Both the position numbers and the translations under genes were made by a program. From Berkiella sp050247135 (lineage in GTDB: Bacteria > Pseudomonadota > Gammaproteobacteria > Berkiellales > Berkiellaceae), in assembly GCA_050247135.1 (NCBI GenBank), contig JBFWUT010000015.1, positions 1 through 64,000 of the forward strand: a DNA stretch of 64,000 bases, in the 5' to 3' direction. Positions 17,102 through 26,017 of this stretch are shown here, in pieces. Within the stretch, counting starts at the first letter, position 1, and every line of letters starts with the position of its first letter. Below the pieces are notes generated by a model, which was not told the DNA's origin, did not search any database, and worked only from the letters and a program-made list of their open reading frames with translations.

Positions 17102-17185
17102 GTTCATCTGTGATAATACACGAGAACCTCTTCTCGCACTCGGTCTTATCTATATAGCCATTTAGGCTATTTTACATTGAAACTA

Positions 17186-17199
17186 TAGGGGATCCCCTA
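17186..17199. repeat. 14-bp perfect palindrome upstream of prmB
   Basis: TAGGGGATCCCCTA is a perfect dyad 33 bp before the prmB start. It is preceded by the small hairpin ATAGCC/GGCTAT (17154-17170). Either could be an operator or a mRNA structure in the prmB leader; there is no T-run to indicate termination. Confidence 0.35.
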
Positions 17200-17232
17200 A
17201 TATCATGTGGCGTCTGACTGAAAAGGTGCCCT

Positions 17233-18198
17233 ATGATTTCAAGCACAATCCAACTATTTAACAACTATGCACAAAGCAAAAGAGAAAAGGCGTATGATCA
17301 ATTTTTAGCGTTATTTGATCAGAAAGAAATCAAGACTAAAGACATTATTCAGTTGGGTGCGAAATTAATGAAACAAGCCAGACTGCATCCCCATTTTTTT
17401 GGTAACAATACCGTTGAAGCCATTGCCCACTATCTCACTTTTCATGTGCTTAAAACTCCAACAAATCTCGATATAGCGATTACTAAGCAACAAGCTGCAA
17501 GAATTATTGAACTATTTGAACGTAGAATTGCCGATCGCATACCCGTTGAGTACATGACCAATGAAGCATGGTATTTGGGCCGCAAATTTTACGTCAACGA
17601 AAATGTCTTAGTCCCCCGCTCAATTATGAATATGCGTTTTCAAGAATTTTTGAACGAAACACATTGGGAGAACTACCGCGTATTAGACTTGTGCACTGGT
17701 TCTGGTTGCATTGGGATCACTTTAGCATTGCTTAATCCGAATATAACGGTTGATCTTGTCGATCTCTCACCTAAAGCATTAGCTGTTGCAAGAAGAAATA
17801 TTGAACTGCATCAATTGCAAGATAGAGTTAACTGCATTGAGAGTGACGTATTTAATAATGTCACTCAAAAGTACGACCTCATTATCAGTAATCCACCTTA
17901 CGTTTCAACAAGAGAATACAACGCGACGCCAAAAGAATTTAAAAATGAACCAAAAATGGCTCTAGAATGTGGTAAGGATGGTTTAGATATTATCCATCGT
18001 ATTCTTAAGGAAGCCAAAAGCTATTTAAATCCCCATGGTAAACTCATCGCTGAAATCGGTTACCCCGCTGCCGCTCGAGTTAAAAAACAGTACTCAAAAA
18101 TTCCCTTTAAATGGTACAAATATCGCAACCCTCAAGGTAAAGAGGCCTTTTTTGGTATGCATGGTGTATTTGAGTGCAAAGCAAGTGATTTAAACTAA
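17233..18198 (+). CDS. prmB: Ribosomal protein L3 glutamine methyltransferase
   Basis: The 321-aa protein carries the HemK/PrmB architecture: a helical N-terminal domain (1-100), the SAM motif LDLCTGSGCIGI (about 155-166), VDLSPKALAVA, and the catalytic NPPYV (about 221-225) that holds the Gln side chain. ALECGKDGLDIIHRI and IAEIGY follow. The N-terminal length and VPRSIMNM segment fit PrmB better than PrmC, which methylates release factors. The enzyme N5-methylates a glutamine of L3. AAAAGG lies about 7 nt before the ATG. The stop overlaps the next, convergent gene by 4 nt. Confidence 0.85.
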   Translation: MISSTIQLFNNYAQSKREKAYDQFLALFDQKEIKTKDIIQLGAKLMKQARLHPHFFGNNTVEAIAHYLTFHVLKTPTNLDIAITKQQAARIIELFERRIADRIPVEYMTNEAWYLGRKFYVNENVLVPRSIMNMRFQEFLNETHWENYRVLDLCTGSGCIGITLALLNPNITVDLVDLSPKALAVARRNIELHQLQDRVNCIESDVFNNVTQKYDLIISNPPYVSTREYNATPKEFKNEPKMALECGKDGLDIIHRILKEAKSYLNPHGKLIAEIGYPAAARVKKQYSKIPFKWYKYRNPQGKEAFFGMHGVFECKASDLN

Positions 18199-19163
18199 TC
18201 GTTGCTTTCACTTTCGAGAAGCATTCGAAGAAAACCCGCTATAAACCAGTTTTGCTTTTCTTTGCTTTTATTTTGTGTTGCCAATTGTAACCGTTCAATA
18301 GCTAAAACTGAAAATAGCGGTGATAATCGTAAAATCTGTTCATAGATTATCTCAAGCGCTTGCAGATCTGCCCTATCCAACCAACATTCTAAACAATTTT
18401 TTCTGATCCCTTCCAAGAGTGGGCTGCTAATCTCTAATTGATAGCGCCGAGCTAGTGAGCGCAGATGAGAGGTAATTGTAAAAAAGGGGTGAGCGATAAC
18501 ACTTTCGCCCCAATCAATAAAGGCTATTTTCTCATTACTGTCAGTCATGATCATATTGCTTTCATTAAAATCGGCATTAACTAAAGTTTCTCTAACTTTT
18601 TGTTGATTAAGAAATTCGCAAATTAATTCAATCTTGGAGGTTAATTTTTTGAGCTTGTCTATTTCAGTATGTGTTACCCCCTCATTAAGCAACAGTGTCT
18701 TTTTTTCTAAGAGTTCAACATATAGATGAGGAAGACGATTCAGACGCCAATCAGGAACGCCTATCTTCTCCAAGGTAGCTTGATTGTTCTCAAATGAACG
18801 CAGGATCTTAAAATAATGCTGTAATCCAGTGATTAATAACTTGGCATCAAGTTTGCCATTAAATAGGGAACGAAGGGACTGATCACCGCAACTCTTCATG
18901 ATATAACAGTGGCTACTTTCATCTTGAGCTAAAATCGTTGGTGTAGCAGAATCTGATAGATTGTTTTGAATTACCTTGATAACCTCTGGCTCAATAAATA
19001 AATCAGGCGGTGTCTTTTTTAAGTAGAAATCTCCTTTTTGGGTAACATAACGGATCACCAATGACCAAGGGGTTTCTATCACAACCTGAGTCTCTTTGAT
19101 CGAATAGCCTTTTGACTGCAGATACTGTTTTCCCCATTCCAGGGTGTTTTTTTTATCACTCAT
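18195..19163 (-). CDS. APH-family phosphotransferase-like protein
   Basis: The protein has 322 aa from ATG 19161-19163, with GAAGG 5 nt upstream; a TTG at 19196 is less likely. The kinase-like catalytic loop is LVNADFNESNM (catalytic Asp and Asn), where the usual H-G-D is N-A-D, followed by AFIDWGES (metal-binding Asp of the DFG-like motif). The N-terminal lobe has SLVIRYVTQKGDFYLKKT with a likely ATP Lys. The family includes aminoglycoside, choline and homoserine kinases. The substrate is unknown and antibiotic resistance should not be assumed. Confidence 0.75.
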   Translation of the reverse strand: MSDKKNTLEWGKQYLQSKGYSIKETQVVIETPWSLVIRYVTQKGDFYLKKTPPDLFIEPEVIKVIQNNLSDSATPTILAQDESSHCYIMKSCGDQSLRSLFNGKLDAKLLITGLQHYFKILRSFENNQATLEKIGVPDWRLNRLPHLYVELLEKKTLLLNEGVTHTEIDKLKKLTSKIELICEFLNQQKVRETLVNADFNESNMIMTDSNEKIAFIDWGESVIAHPFFTITSHLRSLARRYQLEISSPLLEGIRKNCLECWLDRADLQALEIIYEQILRLSPLFSVLAIERLQLATQNKSKEKQNWFIAGFLRMLLESESND

Positions 19164-19302
19164 AATGGCCTTCACATCATGTCTTCTTACAATCAATCAT
19201 AAACTCCAACTCTTCACAACTCCTAGAGCTGTTTAAATTCTCAGATGCAGGCCGACCTACGATGAATTATGTTTATTATAAACACTCTAAAAGGATCCCC
19301 AT

Positions 19303-20340
19303 ATGATCGAATTTAACCACGCAAGACGCTTTACACTCACTGAAGTTCAAACCCTATTTCGTGCACTCCTTCCCCACATTGAATCGATCCCCAATGTTTA
19401 TAGCTCAGAAGGTATTTTTAGGATCCCTGGAAGTCATCATAACATCGTGCAAATAACTGAAGATATCTTAAATGAAACAGAATTTGCACGTGAGCAATAT
19501 AAAGTACATGATTACATGGGCGCATTGAAACATGGTCTCATGAATTGTGAATTCAACAAAGATGATAAGCTTTTACAAGCTTTAAAATTTGCTATTGAAC
19601 ATGGCGATCAGACTGCTGACATTGAGGCTATAAAGCATTTTATTAATGCACTAGTCAATTCGGAAGAAAAATCAAAATATGCGGCTGGCGAAGTGATCTA
19701 TGATTATCTGCATTTTTTAACGAGAGCTGCAGATTTTGCAAGCAAAAATCATATGGATGACATTAATTTAGGTATGATGGCAGGTCCTCTTTTTGCTAAT
19801 CTTATTGAAGAAAATCCTAAAGCTTTGTTGAATACTATCCAGCTATCAAATGTACTTTGCGCAAGAGTTATCCGTGAAAAACATTTTTTACTACCATTTC
19901 AAGAAGCTTTCCCAGAACAATTTAAACAACGCAGACGAATAGAAATAGCCGAACTTGAAGCCCAATGTGTTCAATTGCAAAAATCGATTGATGATCTTGC
20001 TGCAAAACTACCTATGATGTGCGATAAACTTAGTGAAGATCAAAGAGAACTAGTCGATCGTAAAAAAATGCCATTTCATCATCTTTCGAAAAAAACCAAA
20101 CTGCTCGAACAAGTGGTTGCCAAAAAACAGCAAAGTATACAAAGCCTAATTAATGAAGATAGAGAAAACAGTATAAAATTAAAGAAGCTAGATGCAAAAA
20201 TACAATCATTAAATGATGAGTTACTCAAACCCGGTAAAGTATTAAGGTTCACGAAACCTAACCTTAGCACAGACGCTGACATTGAACACGTCCCCGAAGT
20301 TAAGGTTAAACGCAAAAAAAAGACTGTGGGCCCAAAATAA
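19303..20340 (+). CDS. RhoGAP-domain protein with coiled coil (effector candidate)
   Basis: Residues about 10-205 of this 345-aa protein resemble a eukaryotic RhoGAP domain. EGIFRIPGS holds the arginine finger (Arg40); HDYMGALKHGL matches the H-x-x-A-x-x-L-K segment (Lys76); FLTRAADFASKNHMDDINLGMMAGPLFANL matches the helix pair with K/N-x-M and N-L-x-x-x-x-G-P-x-L. Residues about 210-300 form a long charged coiled coil, and the C-terminus is very basic (KRKKKT). RhoGAPs speed GTP hydrolysis by Rho GTPases, which bacteria lack, so a host target is likely after secretion. No signal peptide is seen. ATG 19303 follows AAAAGGATCCCCAT. Confidence 0.75.
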   Translation: MIEFNHARRFTLTEVQTLFRALLPHIESIPNVYSSEGIFRIPGSHHNIVQITEDILNETEFAREQYKVHDYMGALKHGLMNCEFNKDDKLLQALKFAIEHGDQTADIEAIKHFINALVNSEEKSKYAAGEVIYDYLHFLTRAADFASKNHMDDINLGMMAGPLFANLIEENPKALLNTIQLSNVLCARVIREKHFLLPFQEAFPEQFKQRRRIEIAELEAQCVQLQKSIDDLAAKLPMMCDKLSEDQRELVDRKKMPFHHLSKKTKLLEQVVAKKQQSIQSLINEDRENSIKLKKLDAKIQSLNDELLKPGKVLRFTKPNLSTDADIEHVPEVKVKRKKKTVGPK

Positions 20341-20355
20341 CTTGGGCGCCTGTTC

Positions 20356-21909
20356 TTAACACACCTTTTGCGATTCAAGCTCTCGTTGTAGTTGCGCTAT
20401 TTCATCATCAATAGAGGCGATCTTAAGAGATTCTTCTATCGTGGCCTGCGCTTTAGCGTATTCTCCTGCTGCCTGGTAAGCGAGGGTCAGGTTAAAATAG
20501 GTATCCCGGTCTTTTCCATAAAAAGCCAATGAATGTAGATAAAACTCAATAGCCTCTTCATTAAAGCCCATATTGTAATAAACAGAGCCTATGGCAAAAG
20601 GGAGATCTTGCGATTTTTCTAGTTTAAAGAAATAACGCCATGCACGTTTTAGCCCATTTAAAATGCTCTGTTGGACATTCTCGGTGATATCGTCTTTTTC
20701 TAGTTTCTCAATAATTTGCTCATGGTAATCGTAAAAAATGCTGGGATCCCACTCGGCAAGATTAAGATAATTAACAATCGCCTCTAACGTTTTAAAGGTC
20801 ACTACCTCATCGTCGATATAACAGATATCAAAGAGATCTTGTGGACTAAAACAAGATAAACTGTTCGAGAAGGCATAGCTTGTTTGCGGAATGGGGTAAT
20901 CTGCTTGGAAAATAAAACTGGTTACCTGAAAATCTGCCCCTTTATCACCCATGAGCATGCTTTTTCCACCACATAGTTCGGTATAACGTTTTAACGCATC
21001 AAAATTAACCATCATTGATACAGAACCATGAAAAGAAATATCGGGATCTTCATTTTCTTCAAATAATACTTTATCTGTTATGCCTTTATCTGAAGCTAAG
21101 AATATGACTGGGCCATTAGTAAATTGCTTTAAATTTTCGATGCATTTAATGGAGCCTATTGGGATTAAAAAGGCTGCATTCTCACATTCTGATTCGTAGC
21201 TTTTTAATATTTTGTTTAAATGTTGATTGTCACTATAATAGTCTGAGCTTATGGGATGCCTTTTATATTCGTATTTGGCATCTTTAAAGAAATCAACCAG
21301 TTTGCCTTTATCAAGTTGTGCTTGGTTTTTAATGACCAGTTCAACCTCATTCAAGCGATGATTAATAACTTCAAATGCATCATGAGCCAATGTATCAAAA
21401 ATATAATTAGAAATAACAAATAAAGGTTTATCTATAGAATGCGTTTTAAGATGCTTTCCTGAAAGGGCCAAGTTGAGTTCAGTATCTTCGCTTGCATTAA
21501 ATACGGCTATATCTAACCATCCCTCATCCATAAAGGGTTTTAAAGCATGATGCGTTTGCCAAGTTTCGAGACTCTTTAAGCTGATATCCGTCATGATGAA
21601 CTTTAGCCATTTTTGCGGCCAATTGAACACCTTAAAGGCTTGACGTAAATTTTCCAATAAATAGAATGAAAGACGACCATGACCTGCGCCAATTTCAAGC
21701 ACATAAAACGGAGAATCATCATGAGGATTACCATGGGCTAACAGGTAATCTTGTATTTGCGCAACAATGAGTTTCGCATAGATATTGGCAAGATACGTGT
21801 TGTTGGTAATTTGCTGCGGCACAACCTCCTCTTCCCAAACCTCGGTACCCAGTTGTGCGTAATATTGGTGCATGCGCTCCCATAGAATGGACTTTGAAAG
21901 AGATCTCAT
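20356..21909 (-). CDS. MidA-like SAM methyltransferase fused to C-terminal TPRs
   Basis: This 517-aa protein has LEIGAGHGRLSFYLLENL (about 69-86), a SAM-binding motif I like that of COG1565 (MidA/NDUFAF7) proteins, in a methyltransferase domain spanning about 1-370. The C-terminal part has TPR units: SVYYNMGFNEEAIEFYLHSL and TYFNLTLAYQAAGEYAKAQATIEESL. TPRs bind partner proteins, so the substrate may be a protein. No ribosome-binding site is clear before ATG 21909. It is convergent with the RhoGAP gene at 19303, with a GCCCAA/TTGGGC stem across that gene's stop codon. Confidence 0.75.
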   Translation of the reverse strand: MRSLSKSILWERMHQYYAQLGTEVWEEEVVPQQITNNTYLANIYAKLIVAQIQDYLLAHGNPHDDSPFYVLEIGAGHGRLSFYLLENLRQAFKVFNWPQKWLKFIMTDISLKSLETWQTHHALKPFMDEGWLDIAVFNASEDTELNLALSGKHLKTHSIDKPLFVISNYIFDTLAHDAFEVINHRLNEVELVIKNQAQLDKGKLVDFFKDAKYEYKRHPISSDYYSDNQHLNKILKSYESECENAAFLIPIGSIKCIENLKQFTNGPVIFLASDKGITDKVLFEENEDPDISFHGSVSMMVNFDALKRYTELCGGKSMLMGDKGADFQVTSFIFQADYPIPQTSYAFSNSLSCFSPQDLFDICYIDDEVVTFKTLEAIVNYLNLAEWDPSIFYDYHEQIIEKLEKDDITENVQQSILNGLKRAWRYFFKLEKSQDLPFAIGSVYYNMGFNEEAIEFYLHSLAFYGKDRDTYFNLTLAYQAAGEYAKAQATIEESLKIASIDDEIAQLQRELESQKVC

Positions 21910-21986
21910 GTGTTATGGCTTCATAGTGATTGAACAAGTGCACTTAGTATCACAACACGGTGTATTAATCAAGCAAAGTCAGTCAA

Positions 21987-22721
21987 TTATCGAAATTCTG
22001 GTCTTATAGAACTTACCCCGCCATCGATCAGTAAATCTATCCCAACCATATAGGCATTACCCGCTAAGAAAAGAGCTGCATCAGCAATCTCTTCTGGGGT
22101 AGCAAATCGTTTAAGGGGAACAAGCTCTGAAGTCTTAGGGATAGTACTTCTATCCTTAAAAATCGGGGTATCTGTAAAGCCAGGCGATATAGAATTCACT
22201 CGGATCCCTCTGTTGATAAGATCGGCTGAGAAGCTTTGAGCTAATACGCTAATAGCAGCTTTAGCTGCGGAGTAGACGCTTAACCCTTTCCATCCGCCAT
22301 GACAAGCCATTGAGGAAATGAGGACAATTGAAGCATTTTTATTCAATAAGGGGACCGCCTTTTGCACCGTAAAATAGGCACCTTTGAGATTAGTATTCAT
22401 GATTTCATCAAAATGCTGTTCACTGACTTCTTCAATGATCTCTCCACCGGCAATTCCAGCATTCACCACAAGGCAGTCTATGCTGCCATGGATTGACTTC
22501 ACTTGTTGATACAGATTGTCTAGATCTGACAGCTTAGAAACATCCGCTTGTAAAGCCGTTATTTTCCCAGAGAACTCAGTGACCACAGCTTCTAATTTTG
22601 CACTATCTCTTCCTACGATAACTACCTTAGCACCCTTCTGATAAAACAATTCTGCGATCGATTTTCCAATCCCACTATTACCACCTGTGATAACGACCAC
22701 TTTATCTTGAAATGATTTCAT
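21987..22721 (-). CDS. Short-chain dehydrogenase/reductase
   Basis: The 244-aa protein has the classical SDR set: cofactor motif TGGNSGIG (about 12-19), ADVSKL, NAGIAGG (NNAG region), catalytic Ser in LISSMACHGG, YSAAKAAI (Tyr-x-x-x-Lys) and SPGFTDTPIF. Arg38 in VVIVGRDSAKL suggests NADP preference. The C-terminus is typical (LLIDGGVSSIRP). The substrate is unknown. It is divergent from the histidine kinase gene across about 150 bp. Confidence 0.9.
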   Translation of the reverse strand: MKSFQDKVVVITGGNSGIGKSIAELFYQKGAKVVIVGRDSAKLEAVVTEFSGKITALQADVSKLSDLDNLYQQVKSIHGSIDCLVVNAGIAGGEIIEEVSEQHFDEIMNTNLKGAYFTVQKAVPLLNKNASIVLISSMACHGGWKGLSVYSAAKAAISVLAQSFSADLINRGIRVNSISPGFTDTPIFKDRSTIPKTSELVPLKRFATPEEIADAALFLAGNAYMVGIDLLIDGGVSSIRPEFR

Positions 22722-22871
22722 CGATTAACCTTTTTAATGGCTGATTCTTTAGCACTGAATAATTACCTAGTTTACGTAAACTTATCAAAAATACAGCAAC
22801 AGAGGCAAAATTATACCTAACACCCCCCTTAATTAAGCGCATCTTCTAACATAGTCTATTCTTATAAAGAC

Positions 22872-23963
22872 ATGATCCACTTATTGTTGGGTCAAACACG
22901 TGATGGACTGAATAAACTAACAGGGAGCTCTGTCCCTTTGAGAGCGCTGAGCATCATAAAACAGCCTTTAATGCTTGTGATTTTGTTAATCATCATCACG
23001 CAGTGTTTTTTTGTCTTTAAGTATTTTGGAACCTATGTCGGAGGTCTGCTCTCATTATTTGTTTTGCTCAATCTGATGCTTGGCTTTTTTGTTCCAAAGG
23101 GTAACAGTCAAGCTGGTTCAAGCGAAGTCGAAGAGCAGCTTAAAGCCGCTCAAAATCAATTGATCAAACAGGATAAATTAGCATCTGTTGGTGTACTCAC
23201 CGCGGGGATTGCTCACGAAATAAAGAATCCGCTGAATTTTATTAACAATTTCTCAGATATGACAGTTGAACTGGTTGATGAGCTGAAAGATGAAGTCGAA
23301 AAAGTGCAAAATCTGGAGACTTCGCAAAAGGAATCAATCATTGGGATCGCAGAAGATATTGGCACTAATTGTCGCAAAATCAATGAACATGGCAAACGAG
23401 CCGAATCTATTATAAAAAACATGCTGATTCAAACCCGAGCGTCCGATGTAGGTAAAGAACCTGTCGATCTGAATAAGTTATTAGATGAATATATGAACTT
23501 AGCTTACCATGGCTTACGGGCTCAAAATAACAAATTCAATGCAAAGTTGGAAAAAAACTTAGATCCCAATTTGCCAAAGGTAACAGCTTCTTCGCAGAGT
23601 ATGGGACGAGTCTTTTTAAATATTATTAATAATGGTCTTTATGCAGCGAACGAAAAGTCTGAACAATATACTGCTAAATTACTCAATACTATATTTATGC
23701 CGACGATAACTATTGCGTCAACTCAAAATGACGACTATGTCATTATCAAAATCAAAGATAACGGTAATGGTATGCCCGATTCTATTAGGGCTAAAATTTT
23801 CGAGCCGTTTTTTACGACCAAGCCTGCTGGCCAAGGAACCGGTTTAGGCTTACCTATTTGCTATGATATTGTCACTAAAGAGCATGGCGGCAAATTAGAA
23901 GTCGTATCGAAAGAGGGTGAATTTTCCGAGTTTATCATTATGTTACCAAAAGATAAGGCTTGA
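22872..23963 (+). CDS. Membrane-bound sensor histidine kinase
   Basis: This 363-aa protein has two adjacent membrane segments (about 31-50 and 53-75) with almost no periplasmic loop, then a short coil, the H-box AGIAHEIKNPLNF with phospho-acceptor His115, and an HATPase domain with N-box FLNIINNGLYAA, G1 DNGNGMP, F-box FEPFFTTK and G2 GQGTGLGLPI. It probably senses an internal or membrane signal and passes phosphate to the receiver domain of the next gene. The start at ATG 22872 lacks a clear ribosome-binding site. It leads a four-gene partner-switching operon. Confidence 0.9.
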   Translation: MIHLLLGQTRDGLNKLTGSSVPLRALSIIKQPLMLVILLIIITQCFFVFKYFGTYVGGLLSLFVLLNLMLGFFVPKGNSQAGSSEVEEQLKAAQNQLIKQDKLASVGVLTAGIAHEIKNPLNFINNFSDMTVELVDELKDEVEKVQNLETSQKESIIGIAEDIGTNCRKINEHGKRAESIIKNMLIQTRASDVGKEPVDLNKLLDEYMNLAYHGLRAQNNKFNAKLEKNLDPNLPKVTASSQSMGRVFLNIINNGLYAANEKSEQYTAKLLNTIFMPTITIASTQNDDYVIIKIKDNGNGMPDSIRAKIFEPFFTTKPAGQGTGLGLPICYDIVTKEHGGKLEVVSKEGEFSEFIIMLPKDKA

Positions 23964-23968
23964 GTGTG

Positions 23969-25162
23969 ATGGGTTCTGATATGGAAAATAATGATGTTAC
24001 TTCAAAAATATTAATCGTTGATGATGAGCCAGATGTTGAGGTTCTGATGAAGCAACGATTCCGTCGTCAAATCCGTGAAAACAAATTCGAATTGTTTTTT
24101 GCCCAAAATGGCATTCAAGCTCTTGAAGTATTACAAAAGGATACAGAAATTCGTTTAGTCATTTCTGATATCAATATGCCTGAAATGGATGGATTAACAC
24201 TGTTACGCAACATCAATGAAAAATTTCCAGCTGTTATCCCCATTATCGTTTCCGCTTATGGAGATATGAATAACATTCGTGCTGCTATGAATCTCGGTGC
24301 ATTTGACTTTGTCACTAAGCCTATTAATTTTGATGATTTAAATGTCACGATCGATAAAACGCTTACCCATATCCAAAGGCTTTTACAAGCACAAAAAACC
24401 CGATCACGCTTGGATGGCATTTTACACGAACTCAACGTTGCTAGTGAAATCCAACAATCGATATTACCGCGCAATTTTATCAATGATAACAATATAGAAA
24501 TGTTTGCTAAAATGACTGCAGCAAAAGAAATCGGTGGTGACTTCTATGATTTCTTTTGGTTAGATGATGAAAAGAGTAAACTTGCTATTGTGATTGCCGA
24601 TGTGTCAGGCAAAGGGGTGCCAGCCGCATTGTTTATGACGGTTTCTCGCACGTTAATTCGCGCGCATGCGCCAAATGATATTGATTCACCGGGTGCTTGT
24701 TTAACTAAAGTGAACGCTGCTTTACAAAAAGACAACACTAATGTGATGTTTGTTACCACCTTCTATGCCATACTGGATGTCAAAACAGGTGTCTTAAAAT
24801 ACACCAATGCCGGACACAATCCTCCGCATCTGATTCGAAAAGACGCTCCGCTTGAAAGCTTGGTAAAAATTCATGGTATGGCGTTGGCTGTTATGGAAGA
24901 TTTGGTTTATAAAGAAGATCAGATAACTATTAATCCTGGTGATACGCTCTTTTTATATACAGATGGCGTTACTGAGGCTGAAAATGGGCAAGGTGCTATG
25001 CTCGGTAATGACAAATTAGTCTCAAGCCTTGATCAATATCGAAATTTGGCAGCCAGCGAATTAATCAATACAATTAGATCAGATATTGTGAATTTTGCAA
25101 ATGGTCATCCACAGAGTGATGATATCACAATGCTTGCGATACGGTATTTAGCTGGTAAGTAA
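23969..25162 (+). CDS. Response regulator with PP2C-type phosphatase (RsbU-like)
   Basis: The 397-aa protein from ATG 23969 (ATG 23981 is possible) begins with a receiver domain: ILIVDDEPD, phospho-acceptor Asp67 in VISDINMP, and Lys in FVTKP. A linker helix (LHELNVASEIQQSILP) leads to a SpoIIE/RsbU-type phosphatase domain with GGDFYDFF, VIADVSGKG, TNAGHNPPH, LYTDGVTEA and QSDDITML, so the metal-binding Asp residues are present. The likely role is to dephosphorylate the STAS protein at 25619 when the kinase at 22872 is active. It lies 5 nt after the kinase stop. Confidence 0.9.
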   Translation: MGSDMENNDVTSKILIVDDEPDVEVLMKQRFRRQIRENKFELFFAQNGIQALEVLQKDTEIRLVISDINMPEMDGLTLLRNINEKFPAVIPIIVSAYGDMNNIRAAMNLGAFDFVTKPINFDDLNVTIDKTLTHIQRLLQAQKTRSRLDGILHELNVASEIQQSILPRNFINDNNIEMFAKMTAAKEIGGDFYDFFWLDDEKSKLAIVIADVSGKGVPAALFMTVSRTLIRAHAPNDIDSPGACLTKVNAALQKDNTNVMFVTTFYAILDVKTGVLKYTNAGHNPPHLIRKDAPLESLVKIHGMALAVMEDLVYKEDQITINPGDTLFLYTDGVTEAENGQGAMLGNDKLVSSLDQYRNLAASELINTIRSDIVNFANGHPQSDDITMLAIRYLAGK

Positions 25163-25185
25163 ACTTAGGGAATGGAAGGCAACAC

Positions 25186-25608
25186 ATGACAAGCCCACAC
25201 CTAACCTTGCATTTTGCAAACAGTGCGGAAGAAGCTCCCCGCATTGCCCGAAGGATTGAATATTTTCTGCATGAAAAGAAAATCAGCGATTCTATCATCA
25301 ATAAGATACTGCTGTGCGTTGATGAATTAATTACTAACATCATTGCGCATGCTTACACAGACAAACAAGAGCATGCTGTTTTATTAGACTGCAAAATTCA
25401 AGACGGTCGAATCGAATTAGAGTTGCGAGATGATGGTGTGCAATTTGACCCCACAACACAAACGCGACCTAATGTGAAACTTTCGTTAGAAAATCGTGAC
25501 ATTGGCGGTTTAGGGATCCACTTGGTCATGACTTTAATGGATAAAGTCGAATACCAACGTGAAGGCGACTTTAATGTTTTAAAAGCAAGCATTTCAACAA
25601 ATAGCTAA
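25186..25608 (+). CDS. RsbW-like anti-sigma/serine kinase (HATPase)
   Basis: The 140-aa protein is a GHKL ATPase: LLCVDELITNIIAHAYT (N-box with Glu-Leu-x-x-Asn), LRDDGVQFDP (G1) and RDIGGLGIHLV (G2). This is the pattern of RsbW/SpoIIAB-type kinases, which phosphorylate a STAS antagonist and bind a sigma factor or another output protein. The STAS gene follows after 10 nt, so the pair is standard. The output partner is not encoded next to it. Confidence 0.88.
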   Translation: MTSPHLTLHFANSAEEAPRIARRIEYFLHEKKISDSIINKILLCVDELITNIIAHAYTDKQEHAVLLDCKIQDGRIELELRDDGVQFDPTTQTRPNVKLSLENRDIGGLGIHLVMTLMDKVEYQREGDFNVLKASISTNS

Positions 25609-25618
25609 GGATAAACTT

Positions 25619-25960
25619 ATGGAAATCACCGAAGATAAAATTGATGGCCAGGTAGTGATCTCCTTAAGTGGCAGGATCGACAGTACTGCTGCCGTGGAGT
25701 TTGAAGAAAAAATAATTGAAATCATCGATAAAGGTAATAATACGATGATTATTGATTTCCTGCGGATCCAATTTATCAGTAGCGCAGGTCTTCGAGTATT
25801 GCTGTTAGCAGCCAAAAAAGTGAAACCCTATGGCGGAAAAATTGTGCTCTGTGATATGTCAAAAGACGTGCGAGAAGTGTTTGATATTAGTGGTTTCTCT
25901 TCTATTTTTGATATTCAAGAGAACGTTCAATCTGCAATTGATTCCATCAAAAAATCTTAG
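25619..25960 (+). CDS. STAS-domain anti-sigma factor antagonist (RsbV-like)
   Basis: The 113-aa protein is a single STAS domain. VVISLSGRIDS near the start and IQFISSAGLRVLLLAAKK (about 50-67) are typical, with Ser55 at the position phosphorylated in RsbV/SpoIIAA by alignment with the D-S-x-G-L motif. Unphosphorylated, it should bind the RsbW-like kinase and free that kinase's target. AAGGA lies about 9 nt before ATG 25619. A strong terminator follows at 25978-26006 and closes the operon. Confidence 0.92.
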   Translation: MEITEDKIDGQVVISLSGRIDSTAAVEFEEKIIEIIDKGNNTMIIDFLRIQFISSAGLRVLLLAAKKVKPYGGKIVLCDMSKDVREVFDISGFSSIFDIQENVQSAIDSIKKS

Positions 25961-25977
25961 AAAATTTTACAATAAAT

Positions 25978-26006
25978 AAAAAAAGCGCATCAATGCGCTT
26001 TTTTTT
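25978..26006. terminator. Bidirectional intrinsic terminator
   Basis: AAAAAAAGCGCAT and ATGCGCTTTTTTT pair perfectly around a 2-nt centre (CA), giving a GC-containing stem with a T-run on both strands. It ends the partner-switching operon on the plus strand and the RhoGAP gene at 26018 on the minus strand. Confidence 0.92.
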
Positions 26007-26017
26007 ATGGGTTACAC

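Noticed and set aside
19303..20340. YopE/ExoS-type bacterial GAP
   Set aside because: The motif order matches the eukaryotic RhoGAP fold; the helical-bundle GAP signature of YopE is not seen.
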